Below, piece after piece: positions 18,013 to 29,630 of a stretch of 64,000 nucleotides of DNA. The stretch covers positions 19,146-83,145 of the forward strand of contig CAJQUW010015432.1 in the NCBI GenBank assembly GCA_907163375.1, read 5' to 3'. Position 1 is the stretch's first letter. Every line of letters starts with the position of its first letter. The position numbers were made by a program, and so were the translations under genes. This DNA is from Prostheceraeus crozeri (taxonomy: Eukaryota; Platyhelminthes; Polycladida; Euryleptidae). Below the pieces are notes generated by a model, which saw only the letters and a program-made list of their open reading frames with translations, did not search any database and was not told where the DNA came from.

Positions 18013-19526
18013 AGCGAGCACAAAGCCATGATTCAGACTTTCCTTATTTGGCCATGCTTTTAACTTGACAACAGCAGTTTTACCATGTATGGGCATCGGC
18101 AGTCACCGTGCTTTCTGTTTCCAACTCCCAACACAAAGACGGATTCCCCTATGACGCGAAAAGGTTTGACGTCAATGCTTGCAGTAACCACCCCATTTTT
18201 ACCAAGTTACAATGACAAACGATAGACGTTGCCAAGCCTGAGTTACTGAGGCTAGACGAAGAAGGCCTGATAGCAAGCCAGCAACCGTTTGGGTGTTAAG
18301 CTCTTGAATCCGTTACAGGCATTACTCAGAGGGGATCTTATCCCAGCTCCAAGGCCTCGACCCACAACTCCAACCTCGAGCGGACAGAGCGTGCGTCATG
18401 TCACTGTGTTGGTATCCGGGCCCCAGTTTTGACATGAAAACCGGTGGAGTTATTTACAAGAGGAAACGACCCAAGTCACAGAGACTCATAAACGACTGCT
18501 TTTTATTCAAAAACTTTAATTATTATCATTAAATATGAATTAAATTTTTAAGTATTTTAGTACTACTCATAAGTACTCATAAGTCTGTCACCTACAGCAT
18601 AGCAAGAGCTGTCGAATGTTTTTGAATCAAGTCTAAAGGACTTGTAGAAGCGAAGTTATAGCCGTTTGAAGATTTCAGCCTACTATCATCAAATGGTCAG
18701 TCATGCTATACTGATTAACCTATAAGTCTGACACCTTAGCTGTTTTCAGCAATGGAAAGTCAGAAGTCCGATATCGGAACTCAAGAGAAACGACTTACCT
18801 GTAGTCAGTTTCTCAACTTAGTGAAATTCCTCTCCTGATCCCATTCTTATATACCCTGTGAATATGCAATCGATAAGAGGGGGGGGGGTCAAAACATTAT
18901 TTGTCACAAATCTGACGCTGATTCCAAATCTGGTCTCTGTTTTCCCGTCCGAGGCTTGCTTCACCCGCTAGAGCGATTTTCATAAACATTCTAACTCTGA
19001 CGTTTTTTCGCCAAGGTCCCAAATTTTCAATAACATCTCACCTCTAAACGAAGGCAGATACGAACAAGCTATGTTTTCCACTGAATTTGTCGCACTCCCA
19101 GCTTTCAAACGAGCTATTGCACGACTTTCTACGATGTCTACAACCAAAGTTGGAAGATCGCTGCCGAGGGGGGGGGGTCAGAACTTTTTCTCTCCGATGT
19201 CGCTGGAAACATCCTTCCTAACCCAAAATTGACCAAAACGTCCGAATTTGCACTCCATTTCCATTCTGCTTCCTTTTCTCATCCGAACACCACCATCACC
19301 CGCCCTTTCCTCACTCACTCCCTCACACATCACCTTCCTTCCCAACCCTTACCCGAACACTCCTTCCTTCCTTCCAGGGGGAGGGAACAGTTTCCTCCTC
19401 TCGGACCCATTCCTCCCAGCACATCCTTGGCCATGTCCCTCACCTTCCTTCCAGAGGGGGGGCTGAGTCAGCCTGATGACTCAGCATTTCACATTTTGCG
19501 CTTGCGTCTGCCACGGGGTTACTACT
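17998..19526 (-). repeat. Polinton right terminal inverted repeat (1.53 kb)
   Basis: Reverse complement of the left repeat, ending in GGGGTTACTACT. It lacks about 355 bp present on the left in the G-run/C-run zone. Open frames within 19229-19528 are compositional. Confidence 0.92.
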
Positions 19527-19532
19527 GATGCA
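19527..19532. repeat. Polinton target-site duplication, right copy
   Basis: GATGCA, identical to 3571-3576; LINE ORF2 sequence resumes immediately. Confidence 0.9.
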
Positions 19533-21807
19533 TTCCTCCGAATCTGAAATCTCATGAGCAAGGAGAAATTTACGCATTTTTTATTGCAATTTTGGACAAT
19601 TTTTTAAACTGTCATAATAATCACAGAGTCATTTTAATGGGCGATTTTAACAACTTCGATCACTCTAGTCTTTGCGATGATTTAAATTTTAGCAATATTA
19701 TCACTCGTCCTACTAGAGGATTTAATATTCTTGATGTTGTTCTTCTCTCTGAGAATTTAATCGATAATTATGTTTCCGATAATGTCACGTACAGTCCTCC
19801 TATCGGCAATGCTGACCATTGAATGTTGATGATCCGGCCTATGCTTTGTCCTTCTCCTAAGTCTTATCACAGGATGGTCTCTGTTTAGGATTTTTGTGCT
19901 TCGCATTTATCTTACTTACGACAACGATTTAAGGATTTTGCTGAATTGAATGAAGCTACTTTGTTAGACAGTCATGATGTTGATTTCCAATGCCAATTCT
20001 TCTTGTCTTCTCTGAGCAGTCTGTGTCAATCATGCATACCTGTAAATTACGTCTATATGACCTCTTGCGATAAACAATGGATGATGACACCTATTACTAA
20101 AAACCTGATAAATCAAAAATGGGAAGCCCACCGTCACAAAGATTGGCCAAGATATGATGCCATCAAACAGAAGCTTAGATCTGAAATATTAAAGGCAAAG
20201 AAGATTTGGGCAAATAAGTTGAAGCGATCGAAAAAGGATATTTGGGCTCTAGCTGATAATGTGAATGGTAAACGTGATATCAAGTCTGGGATGGATCGAC
20301 TTATACAGAGTTACGATAACTTGACATCCTTTCTTGGAGACCTGCGCTCAAAATTTCAAATGATTCATTCTCCGTCTACTAGAACAGCGAGGTGTGTCGA
20401 CGATATGTCAGGCATAAACGAAGACTCATGGAATGCACAAATCACATGCGATGAAGTTGAAGCCAGGTCTATCCAAATCAACTGATGAGATTCCAAACAC
20501 CATTTACATAGCTCTGTCCGATCTGATATCTGTGTATGTTACCTCCATAGTCAATAACTCTCTGAAGCAAATGAAATTTCCGAACGTTCTTAAGCATGGT
20601 GTTACTGTTCCTATTCCAAAGAGTAGTCATCCCAACATGAACTCACTCCGTGGAATAAGTATTCTTCCAGTTATTTCCAGTCTTCTGGAGACTACCGTCT
20701 TGAAGTGTGTGCGTTCTAAGCTGATCGGAGATTATGGGCCTTCTCAGCATGGCTTCCGTCCATCCGCATCAACAACAACAGCATTGATTGAGATTCACCA
20801 TCTTGCTAGCATCATATACGATAATCTGCAAACTGCCGGCGTTGCCATTTTGAGTATAGATGTGGCAAAGGCATTCGATTCCATAGACCATTGCTTGTTG
20901 ATTGAAAAGCTTGCCCAAAATCGCTACCCTTCCGCATTCATCCATTGGCTCCACAGTTTTTGGATTTGCGTCGGAATTCTGTCCGTGTCGAAGGTTGTCT
21001 TAGTGAACCTTATGCAGTATCATCTGGTGTGGTTCAGGGATCAAAGATTGGTCCATTTTTGTTTAATTTCTTTGTTGGAGATTTGATGCCTGCTTGCCAG
21101 GAAACAAAGCTGGTCAAATATGCTGATGATGTGTATATGATAATTCCACTGTTGCGAGGCAACAATCCTACCGAAATTATCACTCGTGAAGTTGAGCATA
21201 TAGAGGATTGGTGCTCCAAGAACAATCTCCATATAAACTCAACTAAGTGTAAGATCATGTTCACTCAAAGACGCTCTACTCCGAGAATTGAATCTTTCCT
21301 CATTTTCAAATCGTGAATTCATTAAGCATTCTTGGTGTCACTATCGATAATGACTTAGGCTTCAGATCCCACGTCACTGCAATTAAGAAGAAAGCAGCCT
21401 CACGTCTTCATGTTTTGCGCAGTCTTTCTTACTTCTCGACATGCGATGAGCTTCATCTTGTGTATAATTCGTATATACGCTCTCTCTTCGAATATGCGTG
21501 TCTGTGTTTCGTTGGGATCAATGATCATTGGGCTGAAGCGATGCAAATAATGGACAAACGAGCACACAAGATCATCTTCAGCAACTCAAGTGGACAATGC
21601 TACTGCTCCCCTGACAATATCGCCAAGCGTCGCATTTGTCTCAGTTATCGTCTGTTCAAGAATATCTGCAAAAATCCTCAACATATTCCGTTCAAGTTCG
21701 TGCCAAGTACTTTACTCAGAACTTCTAAATTTTACAGTTACTTTTCTCGTACTATTGTTCGATACAATTCATTTTTCCCTTTTATAATACGTTATGCTAA
21801 CCGCTGA
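19533..21807 (+). pseudogene. LINE ORF2, rest of endonuclease and reverse transcriptase
   Basis: Continuation of the split CR1-like LINE. Endonuclease landmarks: MGDFNNFDHSS and, near 19815, a NADH in place of the usual SDH end motif. RT landmarks: VPIPKSSHPN...RGISILPVIS (20.6 kb), SIDVAKAFDSIDH (first catalytic Asp), SSGVVQGSKIGPFLF, KYADDVYMI (second catalytic pair, about 21120), and the thumb ILGVTIDNDLGFRSH. There is no RNase H, as in CR1-type elements. Relative to a working LINE this half has a stop near 19820 and about three frameshifts (near 20470, 20950-21000 and 21310), so it had decayed or has decayed since the Polinton insertion. Confidence 0.8.
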
Positions 21808-22935
21808 TTTTCCTTTGTGTGTGAACAACTGAAATTGTAAAGCTTGATTTTCATTCCTTATCAAATACTGCACTACTACTACACTCTAAATCAGCACCTC
21901 CTAAATCACACACTAAAGCAAGACACTATTCGTAACTAATAAAAAAATCCTAAAGCAAAGCGTTTTAGGAGGCTAGCGCACTAGTTTTATTTTCTATGTC
22001 AATATGTCAACATTCATTCAACACACCTCCTACCTAGTGTGTGTGTGTGTGGCGCTTTAGGTTGCTTGATTTTTTTTTTTTAGTGGCGAGCTTGTTTGCA
22101 GTAGGTTTGCAGCCTCAGACTTGTGGAAGTTCTTGGAATCTCATCTGTCACTGGAAACGCAGGCTCCATCAATCGCTTCTCTACCCAAATCCTGAGTTCG
22201 GGAAACAATCTTTCCATGAGTTGAAAATCAGTAGGCCTATATAGATTTCATCAAAGACTATGTGATTCCCTCATTTCTGTCGCAATTTTCAGACAGGAAT
22301 AATAGAATTTTTACAACAAGTTCTGTAGAAATTTTTTAAATTTTGTAAATATCGCTAATTTTTCGTTCCAATAATGCTTGTATTTCCATGCCTTCACAGT
22401 CCGTAATTACCATCCTTAAATAATTTATTAAGACTGAATCCGCAAAAATGTATAGTAGGGCAAAATATTCTTCGGAATATTAAAGGACTAGAACAGAATG
22501 AACATGATGCACATTGTAAACAATATTAAGTTGTGGACATGCGTTGTCATGAAGACGCAGTTCCCAGTTGTTGACATGGTTTGTCACCAGGACCTTGTTA
22601 GTGTGCTTTGTGATGATTCGTTTATAATTTCTCTTTCAGATCATTTTGAAAAAATAATTTATAATGCCGCTAGAATTTGCACATAGATAGGCGACTATCC
22701 GAACAGCTGAAGTCACGAACAACAAATGGCTGTTGTCCATCCTAGTTTCTAGTCAGATTTCAATAATTGATTACACGCATTAATGGTCCTATAGAAAAAA
22801 AAGAAAGTTTGTGACTCCTGTGTGTCTTGCAGCAAAGTGTTTTGCGAATAACACTATGTTTCGGGTCTTACAAAAGTACGTTAAAGGTGTTCATATCGAT
22901 TGGTATTACTGATAAACTAAAACGATTCATGGCAG
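21808..22935. other. LINE 3' tail then non-coding DNA
   Basis: 21808 to about 21990 is the likely LINE untranslated tail, including a small palindromic 'cctaaagcaaagcgttttagg' (about 21948). A GT run lies near 22038. Beyond this no gene is seen; short frames lack any recognisable domain. Confidence 0.4.
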
Positions 22936-23001
22936 CAACCATAGAGTAGGTATATTAGGTAGAGTAGTAACTCAGCATTTATTTAATCCCCAATGTGTAT
23001 A
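22936..23001 (+). repeat. dispersed repeat boundary (ACCATAGAGTAGG unit)
   Basis: About 65 bp running from ACCATAGAGTAGGTATATTA to CCCCAATGTGTATA. The same unit occurs at 54331-54395, and its start occurs at 53563. Here it is interrupted at its 3' edge by the TA element that follows. Confidence 0.7.
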
Positions 23002-23079
23002 CAATAGTGTTTAAAAATTACCGGTAATTTATTTTAAGCTACTTTACCTGTAATTTACATTCATGTCCTTATAATTTAA

Positions 23080-24800
23080 AAATATAGAACACCAGTGTGC
23101 TCTGAATTTAACCAAATGCATGTTTGGCTTAATCTGATTCTGGTGACGGCTTGATTTTTGCTTAACGTCTGATTCTTTTTCATATAATTTGCGATTAAGA
23201 AATGAAAAATTGACAGTTTTTAGAAGTTTGTTAATCCTTCATGCAAATTGACCTGATAATCAAACGTTTGACGGCAAAAAAGGTTCTACGCGACGCTCTA
23301 TCGCAACCTAATTTCGCTATTTGATCTTGATTGTCCAAAATTAATTCAAGATTTGAATTGAAAAGAAATAGAAATAATGCAGAATAGCAGCAGCCTAAAT
23401 GAGCAATGACAAGTAATATTATCTAATTGGGTTGTTTGTATGAAAAAGTCTTAAGACATTCGATGTCTAATTTACCGATGTCATGATAATTTAGCATCTA
23501 ATCAAACTCAATTTACTAAATAAATATTTTGGCTAAAATTTCGAATGAAATTGCGTTTCAAAATCGCGCAATTTTATGTTTCAGCAAGAGAAATTGATAG
23601 TATTTTGTGAACTATGCACTACAAATCTCTATAACTTTCTGCAAATCCAAACTAGTTGTCAATGCAAGAAGGACTATGCAATCGATGATGCGCAAATTTA
23701 GATAGAAGGAGACAACATTGTTTCAAGAAATGAATTTTGTTCATTTTATGATTTTTGCCTTAATTTTTTCTATTTCCCTAAACAATAATGAAGTTACCAA
23801 TTTTTCCGTGTCGCCTCTTAAACCCAGTCATCGATCAATACAGTGAAGTTTATCATCTACATCTGTCAAGGAATGAAAAATTTATTTTGAATTAAACATT
23901 TTTCAACAAACCTTAAAATGAAATTTCCATGGTTTTTGTGAAGCATTTGTTTGTGGAAATCACATTTCAATTTTCGTAGCTAAATAGAAGTTGTACATAT
24001 CGTCTCAAGTTAAGAAACATGGTCCTAGGCCTGTATACTGAATGAATTTGTCCAACGCATCGCAGTTTAGTTATTGTTCATAATATGAAGTCCCTATCAT
24101 CTGAAATATGATTTATGACAGGCCTCCAAGTGCCAGACGAATTCTTGTCCTGACCAATGCAAACTCAGTAGCATTTACATCATAAACATGGAGCTTCTAA
24201 ATCCTTCAATATGACGTCGACATACTGATTTAACTAAGTAAGATTCATTTCAATTTCTTGATGAGGAACTTCATTACAAAACTTGTTCATATTGTTATCG
24301 ATTAATGCAATGCAACTGTCAATTTACAACATTTACTTGATTTTCACAGAATGCTTGAATCTTGGTCAGTCATATGAAACAATATATAAAATTATCGAAA
24401 TTGACAAGTTATAGGCTAATGAATGAATACGTCAAGTGATTCAGATAGAAAATAACGACGACAACAACTTCTACTGAATTTTGAGGAACGAAATTGACAC
24501 AGTGGGCTACGATCAAAATCGTCTTCAATATTTTCGTGGATGGTGGATAAACATGCTAGGCCATCGCATCACTATGCAAAATGCAGACTTCGAAAAGTGA
24601 CTAAAGGCATTAATAAGAAAGCAATTATAGCGATCGCCTCAAGCAATGAGAAAACAGAATTAGAAAATTTCAAATGCGTGTTGGAGAGACTGCAACTATC
24701 GTGGAATTTGATAAATTCAGACATTCTTTGGTACTGCTAGGTGTTGGTAATGCCAAAGCGGATGGTATAAACATTTACATCATTTTACTTTCGATCACTT
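23080..24800. other. non-coding interior of the TA-flanked block
   Basis: AT-rich sequence with no recognisable protein. The frame 24540-24740 has no domain match. The last 200-300 bp may be the 5' part of the LINE that follows. Confidence 0.35.
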
Positions 24801-24806
24801 GGCTTC

Positions 24807-27730
24807 GTGTCAAATGGTCGGATTGCTAGCGCATCGTCTCTGCGCTGCAACTACATCAATGCAACGTGCCTATGCTGCCCGTGCAATGCTGTGTGCACGT
24901 ATTCTACACAGGAATTGCTGTGCCTTCGAACGAAGAAATGTGTGTGCATCAAGAGTTCTGTAAAGCGATGTTTGTGGTTCTGTGGCATTCTCGTTAATCA
25001 TATCGAAACCTTAAATTCAACAACTCGCCGTCATCGCTCTCCCCAGTGCTATGATGGAGGTGAAAGGAAAACAAATAACTTAATTCGGTGCTCTCCTAAT
25101 GATGGTGTTTCGATTGGGCGTAAAGGTCGACCAAAAAATGATCTTCCGTCTGTGTTATTAACAAAATTAAGGTCAATAAACAACAAAATAGATGAAATTC
25201 AGTCTAGAATTGGCGATCTCAAGCCATCAATTGCTGTCCTGACGGAGACTTGGCTTGATGAGACAACTCCGACGTCCAGTATTTCACTCCCAGGATACTC
25301 TGTTGTTCGGCGAGATCGGAACAAGTTTGGTGGTGGCATTTTGAACTACGTTTCCGACAATATGGACTTCAAAGTAATTTCTTCTGACTCTGTTCATAGC
25401 ATTGCGTCTTGTGATACTGAGATTCTACCCATACTACTTACTGATAAAGGGATTTTGTTGATTTCGGTGTATCATCCTTATTGGAGGGATGCTGCCAGGA
25501 ATGAAACTGCGATTCTTTGTTTAACGGATATTATAGATTACGTGCTTGAATTACCTGCGTTTGCTTCGAAAAGTTATCATATGATAATATCTGGTGACTT
25601 CAATGGACTAATTGATGACATTGATGAAATGGAAGCAGCAACTGGGCTGAAAAGAGTCGTTCATGCCAAAACACGTGGCCGTAGAATCCTCGACCAGATT
25701 TTCACAAATATGCCCTCTGAAGCTGTAGCAAAAGTTCTTCTACCTATTGGCAGATCGGATCACGCAGTGGGCATGTGGAGTCCTAATGACACAAAAATTC
25801 CCAAGGTGACAAAGAAAAGGATACGCAATTTCAGTAAGCGAAATAGACGTTCCTTTGAATACACTATTTCGTTGGTGAATTGGAATCTTATCAAACTGTT
25901 TGATAATCTTGATTTTGCTATGATGGTATTTCAAAACGTTTTTTGGTTCCTATTTGACACAACTTTCCCGTGGACTACTGTTCACTTTCGCAATAACGAT
26001 GCCCCATGGATGGATGCTAGTCTCAAGATATTGATTAATGAAAGAGATCGGGCACATGACAAGCAACAACTTAATAAATATTCTCATTTGCGTGATATGG
26101 TCATTCAAAGAACAAATTATCTTAAAAGATCTTACCTTGAACGTGCTGTATCGTCTGGTAATTCGAAAGAATCTTGGAGGCGCATTCGAAAGCTATCTAG
26201 AATTGAAAGACCAGACTGTGTTCCGAATAATTTGTCGGCTGATCTGCTAAATTCATTTTTTTCTTCCTCTTTTGTTGAAAATAATTCTACTTCAAATGTG
26301 TGGAATGTTGAGGATCATTTATTGCCTGATCATCCGCTGTCTGTTTTTGATTTCCAAATTGATACTCATCTTTCTCGCTTGAAAAAAGGTAATGGTGGAG
26401 CTGGAGAATTACCATATTGGATCTTCAAGGATAATTCTGTTATACTTTCGGGAATCATAGCAGATCTATTCAATGAGGCTTTCCGGACTGGTGTTTTTCC
26501 ATCTCTGCTAAAATACGCTGAAGTGATTCCTATTCCTAAATGCTCCAAACCTTCAGTCCCATCCGATTATCGCCCAATTTCTATGTTACCGGTCTTACCT
26601 AAAGTTCTGGAGAGAATTATATCTAATGAATGGATTCTTCCGTAAATCATCTCTAAGTTGAATCGCAACCAGTTTGCATGTGTACCTGGATATGGAAAAG
26701 GGACCGTTGCAGCCACTACCTTAATCTATCACAACATCCTCAAATTTTTGGACGATAAACCTGGTGCTGTACGTGTCTTGGCCATTGACTACTCAAAGGC
26801 GTTCGACCGGCTGCCTCACGATTCAATCATTTCGTCCTTGGTGAGACTTCGTGTACCTTAACAAGGAATTTCCATCATTCAAAATTTTCTCAGTGGTCGT
26901 CAACAACGTGTGAAAGTTCACAACACGACTGTCTCTAAATGAAGCAATGTATCGAGTGGTGTGCCGCAAGGCAGTGTGATCGCTCCTATTCTGTTTGCAG
27001 CCGTAATCGACTCTTTAAATCCCAGTTGTGATAATTCTAAATATATCAAATTTGCTGATGATGTTGCCATCTTACATTTTTCGCGTCAAAACTGTGATGA
27101 TAGCTTGCAGTGTGAGTTTCAGCATGTGGAAGGTTGGTCAAATGCCATAGGTTTATCTATTAATTATGATAAATGCGCTGTAATGAATTGTATCACAAAA
27201 AAATCTATTTCTGTTTCATCCATTTTTTCCCATGATAATGCTTCTGTTATTTCTACTGTAGCGTCTATGAAGTTATTGGGCATTACGTTTTCTAATGATT
27301 TGTCATGGAAGGAACATATTTCCCTTTTGCTGAAGAAGTGCTATGGACGAATGTACATACTTCGTAACTTAAAGCGATGTGATTGCCCCAAGAAGATCAT
27401 TTTTGAATGCTATGTTTCTCTCATTAGATCTACTCTTACTTATGGATTCCTCACATTTTGCAATATCCCTAGTTATCTGTTTAAAAAACTTGTTCGTGTT
27501 GAGAAGCTGGCGACAAGATTCTTCCACAACTATGAATACGTAGATCTGCATGTGTCGACAGAAATGTTGTGCAAGCGACTGTTTCTAGCGACAGCTAGGA
27601 TAACAATCACACTTTGCATGAAATGTTTGTGAATAGAGCACCTACCTTGCGAAATCCACTATGTATAAGAGCGCCTCGAGCCAAAACTGTACGTTTTAGC
27701 AATTCTTTTATTCGTTTTGGAAGATGATGC
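24807..27730 (+). mobile_element. second CR1-like LINE, ORF2 nearly full length
   Basis: A single reading frame covers endonuclease and RT from about 25.0 to 27.6 kb. Endonuclease: KLRSINNKIDEIQSR, VLTETWLDETTP, ISGDFNGLIDDI, GRRILDQIF and GRSDHAVGMW. RT: VIPIPKCSKPSVPSDYRPIS, IDYSKAFDRLPHD, SGVPQGSVIAPILF, KFADDVAILHF and the thumb LLGITFSNDLSWKEH. The frame is interrupted by only three nonsense codons (about 26643, 26859, 26940) and one frameshift near 27600, after which the typical C-terminus 'RAKTVRFSNSFIRFGR' ends at a stop near 27727. Opening residues before the first endonuclease block are cysteine-rich and of unknown role; no ATG is assured at 24807 (GTG). No ORF1 was found. Confidence 0.85.
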
Positions 27731-27870
27731 ACTTGCATGTACATCTCTGTTTTATTGCACCAACCTTTATACTTACTATTTTTATTATTTGTCCAACCAC
27801 ATGCATGTCAGGCGTTCACCTCACAATGTGAACCTCAATAAAGAATTGTCTTGTCATTATTCATAGACAT
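27731..27870 (+). other. LINE 3' tail with polyadenylation-like signal
   Basis: AATAAA at about 27837 is followed by 'gaattgtcttgtcattattcat', the kind of short tail expected at a CR1-type 3' end. Confidence 0.5.
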
Positions 27871-28430
27871 CTCTGGTTAGATCCAGAGGCTAGATGCATT
27901 AGCTATGATTTAATGAGACATGCTAGAAACGCTAGACATTATTGAACATGCCACCTGAGAAACAGTTTTTCGACACTTAAACACGTGCTATTCCAATAGG
28001 CATCTTTAAGTTTAAACCAGGTGTAACAGCGTTGAATTCGATCGATCGATCCTTGAATTATGGAAGTAGCTGTGCGCCCTGCAGCATATTCAGAAGAATG
28101 ATTAGCATCAAAGAAGAATGATGAGCAGTCAATGAAGAAGTGTTACGTCAAAAACATACAAAGCCTAGGCCTGTCCTACATGTGGGCCAACTTGTCACCT
28201 TTGCGCACACGCGTCAACCGGTAGGGCTATAACGTTTATTAAATTCAAGTAGCCTATATGGCATTCAATTCAAGGCTACCTAATATGAATATCAGAAGTT
28301 TCATATGGCTCAACCGTAAGCTATTCTCAAACCATCGATATGCAAATTAAAGGACAGTAGTTATAACTTAAGACTACATCGGAAATTTCGTCGTAGAAAA
28401 ATACATGTATAATCAGGACACACCGAAAAA
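27871..28430. other. non-coding
   Basis: No gene is seen; a CGATCGATCGATC run lies near 28038. Confidence 0.35.
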
Positions 28431-28484
28431 TCGGTAATTTACCGGTAATTTACCACTAGTAATTTACCATACTTCAAACACTAG

Positions 28485-29070
28485 TATACAGCTTCGATTT
28501 CATTCAATGAACATGAGTCGAGACCCAGTACCACTTGTGAGATATGCAAATTTCTACACTTTTGGAGAAATTAACACGAATCTGACTGATCATGATAGCA
28601 ATACAGAATAAAGAATAGTATTCCACAAATCCTCCATGTCATGTCAATTTGGAGAGGGAAATAGTTTGCTAAATTAGCAATTAGATGGGTTACCATTACT
28701 AGAAGCTCAGCTTTACTACAATAAGATTATTTTCTTAAGCATGATCATTTCGCTTAAGAAAGAGCAAAACATCATTGTCAGCCTTAAAGGATGTTAATGG
28801 GTCCACATTGCCATTCAGATTAAAAAAATGACGCCTTGTGAATCACAAAATCATGCCGATGAAAATAGAATGAGAAACATGTCATCTCAGCCATATACAT
28901 CTCAGCTAAGAAACAGAATGAGATCTCAACTTTTCCTTGAAGACTTGCATTGTGTGGTTCATGAAATTTCCTAGATCATCAACTTAATATCCGCTTAATT
29001 AATATGCCTGTTATCGAATATTCATTCCTATGGATATCCAATTTGTTTCATGCTACCTGTAAAGGGGATG
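28485..29070 (+). repeat. dispersed repeat, copy A (about 0.6 kb)
   Basis: Matches the reverse complement of about 53700-54330 over its whole length with moderate divergence. Shared words include 'gagatatgcaaattt', 'tgatcatgatag', 'aaatcatgccgatgaaaat' and 'atatccgcttaatta'. No coding capacity. Confidence 0.7.
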
Positions 29071-29630
29071 TGATTCATTTATTGATGTGATGTTGATTTT
29101 TGACATGGCCTAAATCAAGATGAATCATCCTTTATAATGTTGCATTACATGTAGGTCAAAGAAACAAGATTCTGTTTGCTTTTTAAGGTTCTGCATGAAT
29201 AATCCTAATATGATAAGTTACATGGAACTGTCAAAAATTAGAATCTAACACAAAATGGCTATTAGATAATTAGAAAACATTTGCGAAACGTCAATCAACA
29301 TACTATGCATCTCTATTGATATAGATTTGGTGACTTCCACAGACATTGTAGGGTGTATCATTCTCTTTAGATTTCATTTCATCTGAATGTGATGAAAGTG
29401 TCTTGCTATCTGCAGATCAATAATTGTGCAATATCCTGATTTTTTTTGTTGAATAGTTGAAAGTTGCTGTTAGTGATCAACGCTTAATTGTTATGTCGTG
29501 GAGATAGACAGTCTTTCATAGTGGATTGTAAAATTCATTTGGAAAGTGAATTTTCAAGGGGAAAAAGCGTCTTCGAAATCAATCAATTGGTGAAAGAATC
29601 AATTTCTGAATCTTCATATCATTCTACGCA
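29071..29630. other. upstream region of the SLC5 gene
   Basis: AT-rich; no clear TATA or initiator could be fixed. The 5' untranslated region of the transporter must lie here or further upstream. Confidence 0.3.

Larger units (their letters stand above)
3577..19526. mobile_element. Polinton/Maverick (adintovirus-type) element, 15.95 kb, broken
   Basis: This is a DNA element with 6-bp target duplications, long terminal inverted repeats starting A(G/A)TAGTAACCCC, and a virus-type gene set on the minus strand between 9.2 and 17.0 kb. The set is integrase, major capsid protein, core protein, protease, packaging ATPase and a virion-type protein. Accessory genes lie on both strands. Size and ends match the family. 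The terminal repeats agree at about 97-98% in stretches compared by eye, so the insertion is fairly recent in evolutionary terms and younger than the LINE it interrupts. Several of its genes carry breaks, roughly half a dozen in all, so it is a fossil. No polB-like gene was recognised within it. Confidence 0.93.
23002..28484. mobile_element. 5.48-kb TA-flanked DNA-transposon-like block
   Basis: The left end reads CAATAGTGTTTAAAAATTAC and the right end, reversed, CTAGTGTTTGAAGTATGGT. Both are followed by ACCGGTAAATT-type words, and TATA flanks both sides (22998-23001, 28485-28488). The paralogous sequence at 54331-54400 is continuous across this point, which supports an insertion into the dispersed repeat. 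TA duplication and terminal motif suggest Tc1/mariner type. No transposase was recognised; the interior is AT-rich filler and a LINE copy. Confidence 0.5.
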
